A DNA stretch of 64,000 nucleotides from Falsirhodobacter sp051195255 (GCF_051195255.1 NZ_JBNJLK010000004.1:62001-126000); one strand, 5' to 3'; positions 46,211-56,769 are shown, numbered from the stretch's first letter. Program-made: numbers and translations. Notes: generated from the sequence alone by a model not told the origin.

Positions 46211-47560
46211 ATGTTTTCCAAGATCCTGATCGCCAACCGCGGCGAGATCGCGCTGCGCGTCATCCGGGCCTGCCGCGAGATGGGCATCACCTCGGTCGCC
46301 GTGCATTCCACGGCCGACAGCGACGCGATGCATGTCCGCATGGCCGACGAATCCGTCTGCATCGGGCCGGCGCCATCTTCGGAAAGCTATCTGAAGAAGG
46401 CGGCCATCATCTCCGCCTGCGAGATTTCGGGCGCCGAGGCGGTGCATCCGGGCTACGGCTTCCTGTCCGAGAACGGAGGCTTCGCGCAGGCGCTGGCCGA
46501 TCACGGGATCACCTTCATCGGCCCGACGGCGGAGCATATCCGCATCATGGGCGACAAGATCACGGCCAAGGAAACCGCCAAGGCGCTGGGCATTCCCGTG
46601 GTGCCGGGATCCGACGGGGGCGTGCCGGATTATGAAACGGCGATCGGCGTGGCCGGCAAGATCGGCTTCCCGGTCATCATCAAGGCGACCGCCGGCGGCG
46701 GCGGTCGCGGCATGAAGGTCGCTCGCAACCCGTCGGAACTGGAGATCGCCTTCCGCACCGCGCGGTCCGAAGCGAAGGTCGCCTTCGGCAACGACGAAGT
46801 GTATATCGAGAAGTACCTTCAAACGCCGCGCCATATCGAGATTCAGGTCTTCGGCGACGGCAAGGGCAACGCGGTCCATCTGGGCGAACGTGACTGCTCG
46901 CTTCAGCGCCGTCACCAGAAGGTGTTCGAGGAAGCGCCCGGCCCGGCCATCTCTCCCGAGCTGCGCGCGCGCATCGGCAAGATCTGCGCGGACGCTGTGG
47001 CCAAGATCAACTACATCGGCGCCGGCACGATCGAGTTCCTGTACGAGGATGGCGAGTTCTACTTCATCGAGATGAACACCCGTCTGCAGGTGGAACATCC
47101 GGTGACGGAAGCCATCTACGGCGTCGACCTCGTGCGCGAACAGATCCGTGTTGCCTCCGGCCTGCCGCTGTCCTTCACGCAGGACGACCTGACGATCAAC
47201 GGCCACGCGATCGAGGTGCGAATCAACGCCGAACGCCTGCCCAACTTCTCCCCCTGCCCGGGCCGTGTGAACGTCTATCACGCCCCCGGTGGATTGGGTG
47301 TGCGGATGGATTCGGCGCTCTACAGCGGTTATTCGATCCCGCCCTATTACGACAGCCTGATCGGCAAGCTGATCGTGCACGGCCGCGACCGGACCGAAGC
47401 GCTGGCCCGTCTGAACCGCGCCTTGGGCGAGCTGATCGTGGACGGCGTGGACACGACGGTGCCGCTGTTCCACGCGCTTCTGGAAAATCCCGACATCCAG
47501 ACGGGCGACTACAACATCCACTGGCTGGAAAAATGGCTGGAGGCCACCTACGGCAAGTGA
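46211..47560 (+). CDS. accC: Acetyl-CoA carboxylase biotin carboxylase subunit
   Basis: 449 residues, full length. The ATP-grasp fold shows the N-terminal KILIANRGEIALRVIRAC, the glycine-rich ATP loop KATAGGGGRGMKVA and the catalytic EMNTRLQVEHPVTE motif. It carboxylates biotin on AccB using bicarbonate and ATP. The TGA stop is one base from the GTG start of aat. Confidence 0.98.
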   Translation: MFSKILIANRGEIALRVIRACREMGITSVAVHSTADSDAMHVRMADESVCIGPAPSSESYLKKAAIISACEISGAEAVHPGYGFLSENGGFAQALADHGITFIGPTAEHIRIMGDKITAKETAKALGIPVVPGSDGGVPDYETAIGVAGKIGFPVIIKATAGGGGRGMKVARNPSELEIAFRTARSEAKVAFGNDEVYIEKYLQTPRHIEIQVFGDGKGNAVHLGERDCSLQRRHQKVFEEAPGPAISPELRARIGKICADAVAKINYIGAGTIEFLYEDGEFYFIEMNTRLQVEHPVTEAIYGVDLVREQIRVASGLPLSFTQDDLTINGHAIEVRINAERLPNFSPCPGRVNVYHAPGGLGVRMDSALYSGYSIPPYYDSLIGKLIVHGRDRTEALARLNRALGELIVDGVDTTVPLFHALLENPDIQTGDYNIHWLEKWLEATYGK

Positions 47561-47561
47561 C

Positions 47562-48203
47562 GTGCTGACGCCCGACCTGCTGCTGCGCGGCTACGCCATG
47601 GGGATCTTCCCCATGGCGGACAGCCGGGACGATCCGGATCTTCGCTGGATCGAACCGCAGCGGCGCGGGGTTCTTCCCCTCGACGGCTTCCACATCTCCA
47701 GATCCCTGCGGCGCCGTCTGCTGCGAAAGGATTACGAGGTGCATGTGGATCGAGATTTCAGGGGCGTCGTGCAGGCCTGCGCGCAGCGGGACGACACCTG
47801 GATCAGCCACCGGATCGAGGATCTGTACCAGGACCTTCACGCCGCAGGCCATGCGCATTCGTTGGAGGTGTGGAGCGACGGCACGCTGATCGGCGGCACC
47901 TATGGCGTCACCGTCGGCGCGGCGTTTTTCGGCGAAAGCATGTTCTCGCACCGCGTGGATGGATCGAAGATCGCTTTGGCGTGGCTGGTGCATCGCCTGA
48001 ATGCCGGCGGCTTCCAACTGTTCGACACGCAGTTCCTGACCCCGCATCTGGCGACGCTGGGCGGACAAGAGATCAGCCGCAACCAGTATCAGAACCGGCT
48101 GAAGATGGCTCTGCGCCACAAGGCAGACTTCCTGCCACCCAGCTACGCTCCGTCAGCGGACGATGTGGTTCAGCCGTCGCAGTCGAGCACCCAGACGTCG
48201 TAA
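47562..48203 (+). CDS. aat: Leucyl/phenylalanyl-tRNA-protein transferase
   Basis: 213 residues. Recognisable are GYAMGIFPMAD at the start, GTYGVTVGAAFFGESMFSH and FQLFDTQFLTPHLATLGGQEI. The enzyme adds Leu or Phe to N-terminal Arg or Lys, marking proteins for ClpS-ClpAP (N-end rule). Start is GTG, one base after the accC stop. The last 34 bases overlap the end of the converging DUF2155 gene, so the C-terminal tail (Ser/Gln-rich) is a read-through extension beyond the conserved domain. Confidence 0.95.
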   Translation: MLTPDLLLRGYAMGIFPMADSRDDPDLRWIEPQRRGVLPLDGFHISRSLRRRLLRKDYEVHVDRDFRGVVQACAQRDDTWISHRIEDLYQDLHAAGHAHSLEVWSDGTLIGGTYGVTVGAAFFGESMFSHRVDGSKIALAWLVHRLNAGGFQLFDTQFLTPHLATLGGQEISRNQYQNRLKMALRHKADFLPPSYAPSADDVVQPSQSSTQTS

Positions 48204-48529
48204 CGCGGGTGGTCCAGCGCCGACAAGGCCGGGCTGGACGCGATCATCCAGCCGGAAAAGACGGGCGTCGCCACCCGCGTGTCCATGATCGTCAGATGGG
48301 CATAAGCGTCCGAGGATGGATCCGCCGCCGGAACGCGGCAATCGTCCATCTGGATGGTCAGGAAGCCCTGCGTCACCGTCTGGCCGCGGGACATCGACAG
48401 ATCGGTGGTGGCGCCCGTCACCTTGTCCAGCCACCGCACGGTTCCGCCGGACTGGCTGACCGCGCGGTCCACATCCTGTGCGGCCACAGGCGTGGCCAAC
48501 AACGCCAGCGCCAGACACAAGCGCTTCAT
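48170..48529 (-). CDS. DUF2155 periplasmic protein
   Basis: 119 residues with a signal peptide ending PVAAQ at about 18. The mature part has VRWLDKVTGATTDLSMSRGQ and two cysteines (DDCR and LDCDG) as in the DUF2155 family, found mainly in alphaproteobacteria. Function is unknown. Its ATG overlaps the mlaD stop as ATGA, so it is coupled to the lipid-transport and complex I-related genes upstream. It overlaps the end of aat by 34 bases. Confidence 0.85.
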   Translation of the reverse strand: MKRLCLALALLATPVAAQDVDRAVSQSGGTVRWLDKVTGATTDLSMSRGQTVTQGFLTIQMDDCRVPAADPSSDAYAHLTIMDTRVATPVFSGWMIASSPALSALDHPRYDVWVLDCDG

Positions 48530-49005
48530 GGAACAGCCGGATCCGCCGCCGGGGCGTCATCGCCGCCCTTTCCGCCCACAAACGCCATGAGAAGCGAGAT
48601 CAGACTGACCGATCCCTGCGTATCCTCGATCTCACCGCCGGCTTCGACATTCTCAAGCGCGCCGCCCGGCTGTATCTCCACGAAGTTGCCACCCAGCAGA
48701 CCTTCGGAGGAGATGAGGAGCGACGAATCCACCGGCACCTGAATGTCCTGCGGGACGCTGATGGTCGCATCGGCGAAGAACGTCTTGGGGTTCAGGCTGA
48801 TATCCGTCACCGTGCCGACCTTCACGCCGGCCAGACGTACATCCGTGCCCACGCCGATGCCATCTGCGGTGCGGAAGCTGCCGTGCAGGGAATAGGTGCC
48901 CGACTGGCCACCCAGCCCGGCCATCTGCCCCGCATAGATCACGAACGCCGCCGCGACGGCCAAAACCGCCCCGCCTACCACTACTTCTGTTGTGTTCTGA
49001 GTCAT
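48526..49005 (-). CDS. mlaD: MlaD-type lipid transport protein (MCE domain)
   Basis: 159 residues. One N-terminal membrane helix (about 10-28) and an MCE domain with SFRTADGIGVGTDVRLAGVKVG and SSEGLLGGNFVEIQPGG. MlaD forms a hexameric ring that passes phospholipids between the MlaFE transporter and periplasmic carrier MlaC to keep outer-membrane asymmetry. mlaE, mlaF and mlaC are not adjacent. The start shares one base with the preceding stop (TAATG). Confidence 0.9.
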   Translation of the reverse strand: MTQNTTEVVVGGAVLAVAAAFVIYAGQMAGLGGQSGTYSLHGSFRTADGIGVGTDVRLAGVKVGTVTDISLNPKTFFADATISVPQDIQVPVDSSLLISSEGLLGGNFVEIQPGGALENVEAGGEIEDTQGSVSLISLLMAFVGGKGGDDAPAADPAVP

Positions 49006-49382
49006 TATTCCGGACGCCATGCCTCGTAATCCTTCCGCTGCACGGGTTCGACCCGGCGCAGCGACCCGGCGGGCGCATAGGCCGCCGGCGTTCCTGTCAG
49101 GTTTTCCTGACGCGGTTTTTCCCAGGTCTTGTGAACCAAGGGGCGCGTCGTCGGAGGCTCGTTCCACGTGTGGTGCAGCCAGCCATGCCAGTTTGTGTCG
49201 ATGCGGCTGGCCTCCGCCTCACCGTTGTAGATGACCCAGCGGCGTTTGCCGTCGCGGGTCTGGTAGAACACATTGCCCTGTTCGTCCTCGCCGACCTTCT
49301 GGCCATTGCGCCACGTCCAGAATTGCGTGTTCAACGTCTGGCCGTTCCACCAGGTCAATGCCCGAACAAGTGTCTTCAACAT
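49005..49382 (-). CDS. NDUFA12-family complex I accessory subunit
   Basis: 125 residues. The pattern WWNGQTLNTQFWTWRNGQKVGED, then KRRWVIYNGEAEASRI and WHGWLHHTWNEPP, is the B17.2/NDUFA12 family. In mitochondria and alphaproteobacteria such as Paracoccus it is an accessory subunit of NADH:quinone oxidoreductase. GGAGG precedes the ATG at 49382. It is coupled to mlaD. Its presence is a strong alphaproteobacterial marker. Confidence 0.92.
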   Translation of the reverse strand: MLKTLVRALTWWNGQTLNTQFWTWRNGQKVGEDEQGNVFYQTRDGKRRWVIYNGEAEASRIDTNWHGWLHHTWNEPPTTRPLVHKTWEKPRQENLTGTPAAYAPAGSLRRVEPVQRKDYEAWRPE

Positions 49383-49457
49383 GCCAACCTCCGCCTCCGT
49401 CGCCGCATCTATGACAAAAGGCGGGAACGGAATCCAGTCCATCCCCGCCCGCTTTGG

Positions 49458-50717
<1,260 letters not shown>

Positions 50718-50817
50718 GTCGTCCTCTGGGGAAGCCCCCGGCCCCATTCGGGACCGGAACATTAAGGGTCCAATGTAGGCCAGTCACCTGGCCTCCACAA
50801 TCGCAAAACGGGCGTCG

Positions 50818-51447
50818 TCAGGCCGCCGGTTCGGCCTTGCCGCGACTTTCGACGATCTCGTCGATCAGGCCCCAGGCCTTCGCATCCTCGGCCGACATGA
50901 AGTTGTCGCGCTCCAGCGCCGCCTCGACCGTCTCGTAGTCGTTGCCCGTGTGGCGGACATAGATCTCGTTCAGGCGGCGTTTCAGCTTTTCCGTCTCGCG
51001 CGCGTGAATCATGATGTCCGTCGCCTGACCCTGATACCCGCCGGACGGCTGGTGAACCATGACACGGCTGTTCGGCAGGCTGAACCGCATCCCCTTTTCC
51101 CCTGCGGTCAACAACAGCGACCCCATGGAGGCCGCTTGCCCGATCACCAGCGTCGACACCTTCGGCTTGATGTACTGCATCGTGTCGTAGATCGACAGGC
51201 CCGACGTCACGACGCCGCCGGGGCTGTTGATGTACATGCTGATCTCTTTCGACGGGTTTTCCGCCTCAAGGAACAGGAGCTGGGCGCAGATCAGGCTGGA
51301 CATGCCGTCATGGACGGGGCCGGACAGGAAGATGATCCGCTCCTTCAGCATGCGCGAGAAGATGTCGTAGGCGCGTTCGCCGCGGCTCGTCTGTTCGACC
51401 ACCATCGGGACGAGCGTGTTCATGTAAGTGTCGATCGGATCTTTCAT
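50818..51447 (-). CDS. clpP: ATP-dependent Clp protease proteolytic subunit ClpP
   Basis: 209 residues from ATG 51447; an earlier start would add about 29 residues before the conserved domain. Catalytic Ser107 (GQAASMGS) and His132 (MVHQPSGG) are visible. ClpP forms a two-ring chamber degrading proteins delivered by ClpX or ClpA. Standard clpP-clpX order. Confidence 0.97.
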   Translation of the reverse strand: MKDPIDTYMNTLVPMVVEQTSRGERAYDIFSRMLKERIIFLSGPVHDGMSSLICAQLLFLEAENPSKEISMYINSPGGVVTSGLSIYDTMQYIKPKVSTLVIGQAASMGSLLLTAGEKGMRFSLPNSRVMVHQPSGGYQGQATDIMIHARETEKLKRRLNEIYVRHTGNDYETVEAALERDNFMSAEDAKAWGLIDEIVESRGKAEPAA

Positions 51448-51540
51448 CTGCCCTGCCCTTCGCATGCGTCGGAACCGCGGTCCCGTGATCTTCCCCCGAG
51501 TCTTAGTCATGCCGGACGGCACCTGCAAGGGCACGCGGGT

Positions 51541-52833
51541 TCAGCGCGCCAGCACGATCTCCGCCCGGAGCCCGCCCAGATCGGCGCTTTCCAGCAGCCG
51601 AAGCTGCCCGCCATGGCTGCGGGCGATGTCGGCGGCAATGGACAGGCCAAGGCCCACGCCGCCACCTTGATTGGGGTCCCGCTCCGCCCCCAGACGGGCA
51701 AAGGGCGTCAGCGCCTCGTCGCGCATTTCCTTCGGGATGCCGGGGCCGTCATCTTCGACCACGAGGCGGATGTTCTGCGGGCTGCCGATCAGGCTGACCC
51801 GCGCCACCGTCCCGTAGCGGACGGCGTTCCCTACCAGATTTTCCAGCGCCCGCTTCACCGCCTGCGGGCGCAGCGGCACCGTCGCGTTGTCGTCCAGCGG
51901 GCCCTGATGGACGTTCTGACCCATCCGTTCGGCGTTCGTCACGACCTGCCGCGCCAGTTCGGCGGCGTCCGCGTGCACCACCTCCTCCGTCGCGTCGCCG
52001 CGGGTGAAGGCAAGGAATTCGTCCACCAGCCGCTCCATTTCCTGCACGTCGCGGCGCAGGTCCGCCACCTCGTCTCCGTCCATCATGGCCAGTTCAAGCT
52101 TCATGCGCGTCAGCGGCGTACGCAAGTCGTGGCTGATGCCCGACAGCATGAGGGTGCGCTGCTCGATGAACCGCTCGATCCGGTTGCGCATCTCAAGAAA
52201 CGCCGCGCCGGCCGCGCGCACTTCCAGCGCGCCGCGGGGGCGGTAGGGCACGGTGCGGCCCTTCCCGAACGCTTCCGCCACCTGCGCCAGCCGCGCGATG
52301 GGGCGCAGCTGGTTCGACAGGAACAGGAACGCGATCACCGTCATCAGGACCGAGGTCATGATCATCAGCACCAGCAACTGGTGCGGGTTGGAGGCCGAGA
52401 TCCGGCGCCGGTCCACCTCCACGTTGACAGGGCCGCGCGGGGTGTCCAGCCGCAGCCGCACCTCGCCGTTGTCATGCTGAAGATCCACCGCCGTCAGCGG
52501 CAGCCCGTCACGGAGGGTCGTGATGAGCGCCCGCCCCGACACGTCCCAGAAATCCCTCCGATCCGCGTGGAAGTCCCACACCGCCGGCGCCAGAAGCCGG
52601 ATCTGCAACGCCTTCGCCACCCGCTGCGCCTCGGTCGGGTCCGCCGCATAAACGTCCAGAAGATAGCTCAGCTCGATTTCCAGCCCCCGGGCCATCTGCT
52701 GGGTCACACCTTCGTAATGGCGCTGGATGAACTGAAGCGAGAAGACCAGCTGGATCGTCAGGATGGGAACGATCAGGATCAGGGCGGCGCGGCCGGACAG
52801 GCTTCGCGGCAAGGGGGGGCGGAACTTGGCCAT
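51541..52833 (-). CDS. EnvZ-like sensor histidine kinase, orphan
   Basis: 430 residues. Two membrane helices (about 16-35 and 153-172) flank a periplasmic domain of about 115 residues. HAMP follows, then the H-box with His235 in SGISHDLRTPLTRMK, the N-box ENLVGNAVRYG and glycine-rich ATP-binding boxes (DDGPGIP, GVGLGLSIA). It should phosphorylate an OmpR-type regulator, but no regulator gene lies on either side (clpP downstream, a metallo-hydrolase divergent upstream), so its partner is elsewhere. Input signal unknown. Confidence 0.92.
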   Translation of the reverse strand: MAKFRPPLPRSLSGRAALILIVPILTIQLVFSLQFIQRHYEGVTQQMARGLEIELSYLLDVYAADPTEAQRVAKALQIRLLAPAVWDFHADRRDFWDVSGRALITTLRDGLPLTAVDLQHDNGEVRLRLDTPRGPVNVEVDRRRISASNPHQLLVLMIMTSVLMTVIAFLFLSNQLRPIARLAQVAEAFGKGRTVPYRPRGALEVRAAGAAFLEMRNRIERFIEQRTLMLSGISHDLRTPLTRMKLELAMMDGDEVADLRRDVQEMERLVDEFLAFTRGDATEEVVHADAAELARQVVTNAERMGQNVHQGPLDDNATVPLRPQAVKRALENLVGNAVRYGTVARVSLIGSPQNIRLVVEDDGPGIPKEMRDEALTPFARLGAERDPNQGGGVGLGLSIAADIARSHGGQLRLLESADLGGLRAEIVLAR

Positions 52834-52893
52834 GAGGCAACATTATCCGCGCCTACCGCAACAGCAAGACTTTATCCCGCGGCCCGATGCGAT

Positions 52894-53688
52894 ATGTTCC
52901 GCGCCATGATCGAACCCGGCATCCGCTGCCTTCTGGCACCCAATCCCTCGGCCATGACCTTTCGTGGCACGAACACCTACATCCTTGGTCAGGGGGAGGT
53001 GGCGGTGCTGGATCCCGGCCCCGACGATCCTGCCCACCTTCAGGCGATCCTCGACGCCACGAAGGGCGAAAAGATCACACACATCCTGATGAGCCATGAT
53101 CACCGGGACCATTCCGCGCTGGTCCCGGGCCTGAAGGCCGCCACGGGCGCGCCGCTTCTGGCCTTTCACGCGTCCGCCTCGGCGCTCGTGCCGGATGTGG
53201 CGTTGCAGGACGGGGACACGGTCAAGGGCGAGACGTGGCGCGTGGAGGTGATCCACACGCCGGGCCATACCGACGACCACCTGTGCTTCGGCATCGGCGA
53301 TCTGTGCCTGACGGGGGATCACGTGATGGGCTGGGCGTCGTCGGCCATCATCCCGCCGCGCGGGGATCTGAAGGCCTATATCGCCTCGCTCGACAAGCTG
53401 GCGGCGCGGCCGTGGCGGCGGTTCCTGTCGTCGCACGGCGACCCGATCGACGCCCCCGCCCAACGGCTGGAGGCGCTGAAGACCAGCCGCCTGATGCGCG
53501 AGGCGTCCATCCTTTCCCTGCTGGAACAGGGCCCTCTGACGCTGGACGATCTCGTGGCGCAGCTTTACCGCCGCCTCAGCCCCGGGCTGGCGCCGGCGGC
53601 CCGCCTGAATGTGCAGGCCCACCTCCTCGCCCTTTCCACTGACGGCAAGGTGGTGCCGCAAGGCGACCGGTTCCTTCGCGTCGGATAA
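52894..53688 (+). CDS. MBL-fold metallo-hydrolase (LACTB2-like)
   Basis: 264 residues. The metal site SHDHRDH gives His68, His70, Asp72 and His73; HTPGHTDDH and TGDHV supply the other ligands. A C-terminal winged-helix-like domain follows, as in LACTB2-type proteins. Such enzymes include RNases and thioester hydrolases; the substrate here is unknown. The start may be 52894 or the next ATG at 52906; neither has a clear ribosome site. It diverges from the sensor kinase gene. Confidence 0.87.
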   Translation: MFRAMIEPGIRCLLAPNPSAMTFRGTNTYILGQGEVAVLDPGPDDPAHLQAILDATKGEKITHILMSHDHRDHSALVPGLKAATGAPLLAFHASASALVPDVALQDGDTVKGETWRVEVIHTPGHTDDHLCFGIGDLCLTGDHVMGWASSAIIPPRGDLKAYIASLDKLAARPWRRFLSSHGDPIDAPAQRLEALKTSRLMREASILSLLEQGPLTLDDLVAQLYRRLSPGLAPAARLNVQAHLLALSTDGKVVPQGDRFLRVG

Positions 53689-53691
53689 GCG

Positions 53692-53717
53692 GGAACATTT
53701 TCGACAGGGCCTGCGTT
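53692..53717 (+). promoter_or_regulatory. EcfG-type general stress promoter of the entericidin-like gene
   Basis: GGAAC (53692-53696), 17-base spacer, CGTT (53714-53717), beginning 4 bases after the hydrolase stop. CGTT is 30 bases before the ATG. Perfect consensus match. Confidence 0.75.
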
Positions 53718-53747
53718 TGCACCGGCAACATCGAAAGGGACCTCCCA

Positions 53748-53885
53748 ATGCGTAAACTGACGCTTCTGCCGATCCTCGCTCTGGCCGCTCTGGCCGCGTG
53801 CAACACGGTCGAAGGTGCAGGCAACGATCTCGCGGTCGCTGGCAGCGCCATCAGCCAAGAGTCTCGCGAAGTGCAGGCACGCTGA
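53748..53885 (+). CDS. Entericidin-like small lipoprotein
   Basis: 45 residues: MRKLTLLPILALAALAACNT with the lipid-attached Cys at 18, then VEGAGNDLAVAGSAI and a short polar tail. The VEG.G.D....G..I pattern is the entericidin A/B family, tiny membrane lipoproteins tied to stationary-phase and stress responses (in E. coli EcnB is under the stationary-phase sigma factor). AAGGGA precedes the ATG. It has a perfect EcfG-type promoter and its own strong terminator, so it is a single-gene stress unit. Confidence 0.88.
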   Translation: MRKLTLLPILALAALAACNTVEGAGNDLAVAGSAISQESREVQAR

Positions 53886-53891
53886 GAGCAA

Positions 53892-53917
53892 AAAGGCCGG
53901 TCGAAAGACCGGCCTTT
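53892..53917. terminator. Bidirectional terminator between the entericidin-like gene and gabD
   Basis: 11-bp perfect stem AAAGGCCGGTC / GACCGGCCTTT with a GAAA loop. T runs follow on both strands (TTTCTT on plus, TTTTTGC on minus). Confidence 0.9.
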
Positions 53918-53924
53918 CTTCTGA

Positions 53925-55358
53925 TCAGTGCGCGGCTGTCACGAACCGGGTGTCCATGTAGGCCATCACGGCCTCGGACCCGCCTTCGGTGCCATAGCCG
54001 CTGTCCTTGATCCCGCCGAAGGGCGTTTCCGGCAGCGCCAACCCGATGTGGTTGATCGAAATCATCCCCGACTCGACTTCCCGGCCGATCCGCTCCACCG
54101 CCTCGTGGCTGCGGGCATAGGCATAAGCCGCCAGACCGAATTCCAGACGGTTCGCTTCGGCGATCATGTCGTCAAGCGACGCCATGCGGTTCACGATCGC
54201 AACGGGGCCGAAGGGCTCCTCGTTCATGATGCGCGCGTTCAGCGGCACGTCGGCCAGCACCGTCGGCTCGAAGAACCAGCCCTTGTTGCCGATGCGGTGA
54301 CCCCCAGTCACAAGCGTCGCGCCTTTTTCGACGGCGTCGCCGATCAACTCTTCCATCATCGGGATGCGGCGTTCGTTGGCCAGCGGGCCCATCTCCACCC
54401 CCTCGTCAAAGCCGTTGCCGACCTTGATCTTTTGCATCCCCGATGAAAACGCCTCAAGGAAGTTGTCTGAGATCTTCTGGTCCACAAGGAGACGCGTGGG
54501 GGACACGCAAACCTGACCGGCGTTGCGGGTCTTGCTGGCGGCCATCTGCGCGGCGGCCTTCTGCCAGTCGGCGTCGCCTGCCACGATGACCGGCGCATGG
54601 CCGCCCAGTTCCATCGTCGCGCGCTTCATGTGCTGGCCCGCCATGCCGGCCAGCAGCTTGCCGACAGGAGTGGAGCCGGTAAAGCTGATCTTGCGGATCA
54701 CCGGATGCTTGATGAGGTATTCCGAAATCTCGGCCGGAACGCCGTAAACCAAACCGATCACCCCGTTCGGAACGCCCGCATCCGCAAAGGCACGGATCAG
54801 TTCGGCGGGCGAGGCTGGCGTTTCCTCCGGAGCCTTCACGATGATCGAACAACCGGCCGCCAGCGCCGCGCACAGCTTGCGCACGACCTGGTTGATCGGG
54901 AAGTTCCAGGGCGTGAACGCCGCCACCGGACCGACGGGATGGCGAACGGCCAGTTGCTGGACGCCCACCGTGCGGGCCGGGATGATCTGGCCATAGGTGC
55001 GGCGCGCCTCCTCGGCGAACCAGTCGATCGTGTCGGCGGCGCCCATGACTTCCATGCGCGCCTGCGCCAGCGGCTTGCCCTGTTCGCGCGTCATCATCGG
55101 CGCGATCGTGTCGGCCCGTTCACGCAGGATCTCCGCCGCGCGGCGCATCAGCTTGGACCGATCGAACGGGGAGGTCTTGCGCCAGGTGTCGAAGCCGCGA
55201 AGGGTCGCGGCCAGCGCGTCGTCCAGATCCTCGGTGCGGGCATGGGCCACCTGCCCGATCACCTCCTCGGTCGCCGGGTCGATCACGGGGATCGTGGCGC
55301 CTTGGCGTGCGGCGCGCCAGGTGCCATCGATGAACAGCTGCGTGTCAGGATAGGTCAT
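53925..55358 (-). CDS. gabD: NAD(P)-dependent succinate-semialdehyde dehydrogenase
   Basis: 477 residues. The aldehyde dehydrogenase centre is complete: Asn152 in TPWNFP, Glu250 in ELGGHAP and Cys284 in NAGQVCVSPTR. The overall pattern fits the GabD group, which oxidises succinate semialdehyde from GABA breakdown to succinate. No gabT is adjacent, so the aldehyde specificity is by family similarity only. Single gene ending at a shared terminator. Confidence 0.88.
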   Translation of the reverse strand: MTYPDTQLFIDGTWRAARQGATIPVIDPATEEVIGQVAHARTEDLDDALAATLRGFDTWRKTSPFDRSKLMRRAAEILRERADTIAPMMTREQGKPLAQARMEVMGAADTIDWFAEEARRTYGQIIPARTVGVQQLAVRHPVGPVAAFTPWNFPINQVVRKLCAALAAGCSIIVKAPEETPASPAELIRAFADAGVPNGVIGLVYGVPAEISEYLIKHPVIRKISFTGSTPVGKLLAGMAGQHMKRATMELGGHAPVIVAGDADWQKAAAQMAASKTRNAGQVCVSPTRLLVDQKISDNFLEAFSSGMQKIKVGNGFDEGVEMGPLANERRIPMMEELIGDAVEKGATLVTGGHRIGNKGWFFEPTVLADVPLNARIMNEEPFGPVAIVNRMASLDDMIAEANRLEFGLAAYAYARSHEAVERIGREVESGMISINHIGLALPETPFGGIKDSGYGTEGGSEAVMAYMDTRFVTAAH

Positions 55359-55436
55359 ATGTCACTCTCTCGGATCGCGGCCCGTCCGGCCGCACGTCTT
55401 CGGATGCAGGAAACGTGGTCCCTGCATCCGTCCCCG

Positions 55437-56630
55437 TCAACCCGCCTTGCGGCGCGGCACGATCGGCGAGGTGGCCAGAATGGCGTAACCGACCAGCCCT
55501 GACAGGATCGATCCCATGAGGATTCCGATCTTCACTTCCTCCTGAACGATCGGATCGTCGAAGGCCAGAAGGCCGATGAACAGGCTCATGGTGAAGCCGA
55601 TGCCGCACAGGATGGACACGCCCAGAACCTGCCGCCACGTCGCGTCGGCCGGCAGATCGACCACGCGCGCGATCACCAGAAGCGCCACCGCCCCGAAGAC
55701 ACCGATCAGCTTTCCAAAGAACAACCCGAACGCCACCCCAAGCGTGGCCGGTGCCGTGAAGATCGAAGGATCCACCCCGATCAGCGACACGCCCGCATTT
55801 GCAAAGCCGAAGATCGGCACGACGATGAAGGCCACCGGTGTGTGCAGCGCCTGTTCCAGCCGGTGGAGCGGAGAGATGGCACCCTTCGCCTCGGGCGCGC
55901 CGGGTGTCCGCTGGATCGGGACGCACAGCGCCAGGATCACGCCCGCGAGCGTGGCGTGCACGCCCGACCGGAACACGAACACCCACAGGATCGCGCCCAG
56001 CAGAAGATAGGGCCAAAGGCTGCGGATGCCGCCACGGTTCATCACCAGAAGCGCCGCGATGACCAGTGCCGCCGCGATCAGGTCCGGCACCGACAGACCG
56101 GAGGTGTAGAACAACGCGATGACGACCACCGCCCCCAGATCGTCGATGATGGCCAGCGCGGCAAGGAAGATCTTCAGCGACACCGGCACCCGCGGCCCCA
56201 GAAGCGACAGCACGCCAAGCGCGAAGGCGATATCGGTGGCGGACGGGATGGCCCAGCCCCGCAGAACCTCCGGATGGTCGCGGTTGATGGTGATGTAGAT
56301 CAGCGCCGGCACTGCCATTCCGAACAGCGCGGCCACCCCCGGAAGGATCCGGCGCGGCCAGGTGGACAACTGCCCGTCCGTCATCTCGCGCTTGATCTCC
56401 AGCCCGACCATCAGGAAGAACACGGCCATCAGCGCGTCGTTGATCCAGTGCTGAACGCTCAGCGGGCCAAGATAGGCGTGAAGCGCGCTGGAATAGACAA
56501 GGTGCAGCGGCGAGTTCGCGACAAGGATCGCCAGCACGGCCGTCACCATCAGGATAATGCCGCCTGCGGATTCGCTTTGCAGGAAGGTGCGGAAGCTGAG
56601 GTTGCCCTTTCCGGGCCGGGATGAGGTCAT
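55437..56630 (-). CDS. nhaA: Na+/H+ antiporter NhaA
   Basis: 397 residues, about twelve membrane helices. Seen are the INDALMAVFFLMVGLEIKRE segment, ATDIAFALGVLSLLG, and AIIDDLGAVVVIALFYT with the paired Asp residues that bind Na+ and H+. The protein expels sodium in exchange for protons at the inner membrane, mainly at alkaline pH. It has its own promoter about 90 bases upstream. The next gene downstream (gabD) is 78 bases away on the same strand. Confidence 0.95.
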   Translation of the reverse strand: MTSSRPGKGNLSFRTFLQSESAGGIILMVTAVLAILVANSPLHLVYSSALHAYLGPLSVQHWINDALMAVFFLMVGLEIKREMTDGQLSTWPRRILPGVAALFGMAVPALIYITINRDHPEVLRGWAIPSATDIAFALGVLSLLGPRVPVSLKIFLAALAIIDDLGAVVVIALFYTSGLSVPDLIAAALVIAALLVMNRGGIRSLWPYLLLGAILWVFVFRSGVHATLAGVILALCVPIQRTPGAPEAKGAISPLHRLEQALHTPVAFIVVPIFGFANAGVSLIGVDPSIFTAPATLGVAFGLFFGKLIGVFGAVALLVIARVVDLPADATWRQVLGVSILCGIGFTMSLFIGLLAFDDPIVQEEVKIGILMGSILSGLVGYAILATSPIVPRRKAG

Positions 56631-56718
56631 GGATCTGCGTCCCTTCGAACGAAAGTTGATATCAGTCTCCGTTCAGGGATGCCGATCCGGCGCACGCAGC
56701 ACACGCCGGGACGTTTCG

Positions 56719-56747
56719 ATCCTAGATAATTCGTGACACATTGCCAA
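56719..56747 (-). promoter_or_regulatory. Promoter of nhaA
   Basis: Minus strand TTGGCA (56747-56742), 17-base spacer, TAGGAT (56724-56719), giving a leader of about 80 bases. Confidence 0.5.
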
Positions 56748-56769
56748 GAATATACGGGCCGTCCGAGGG

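Noticed and set aside
47596..47618. Perfect palindrome CCATGGGG...CCCCATGG at the start of aat
   Set aside because: It encodes the conserved MGIFPM residues of the enzyme; protein coding explains it.
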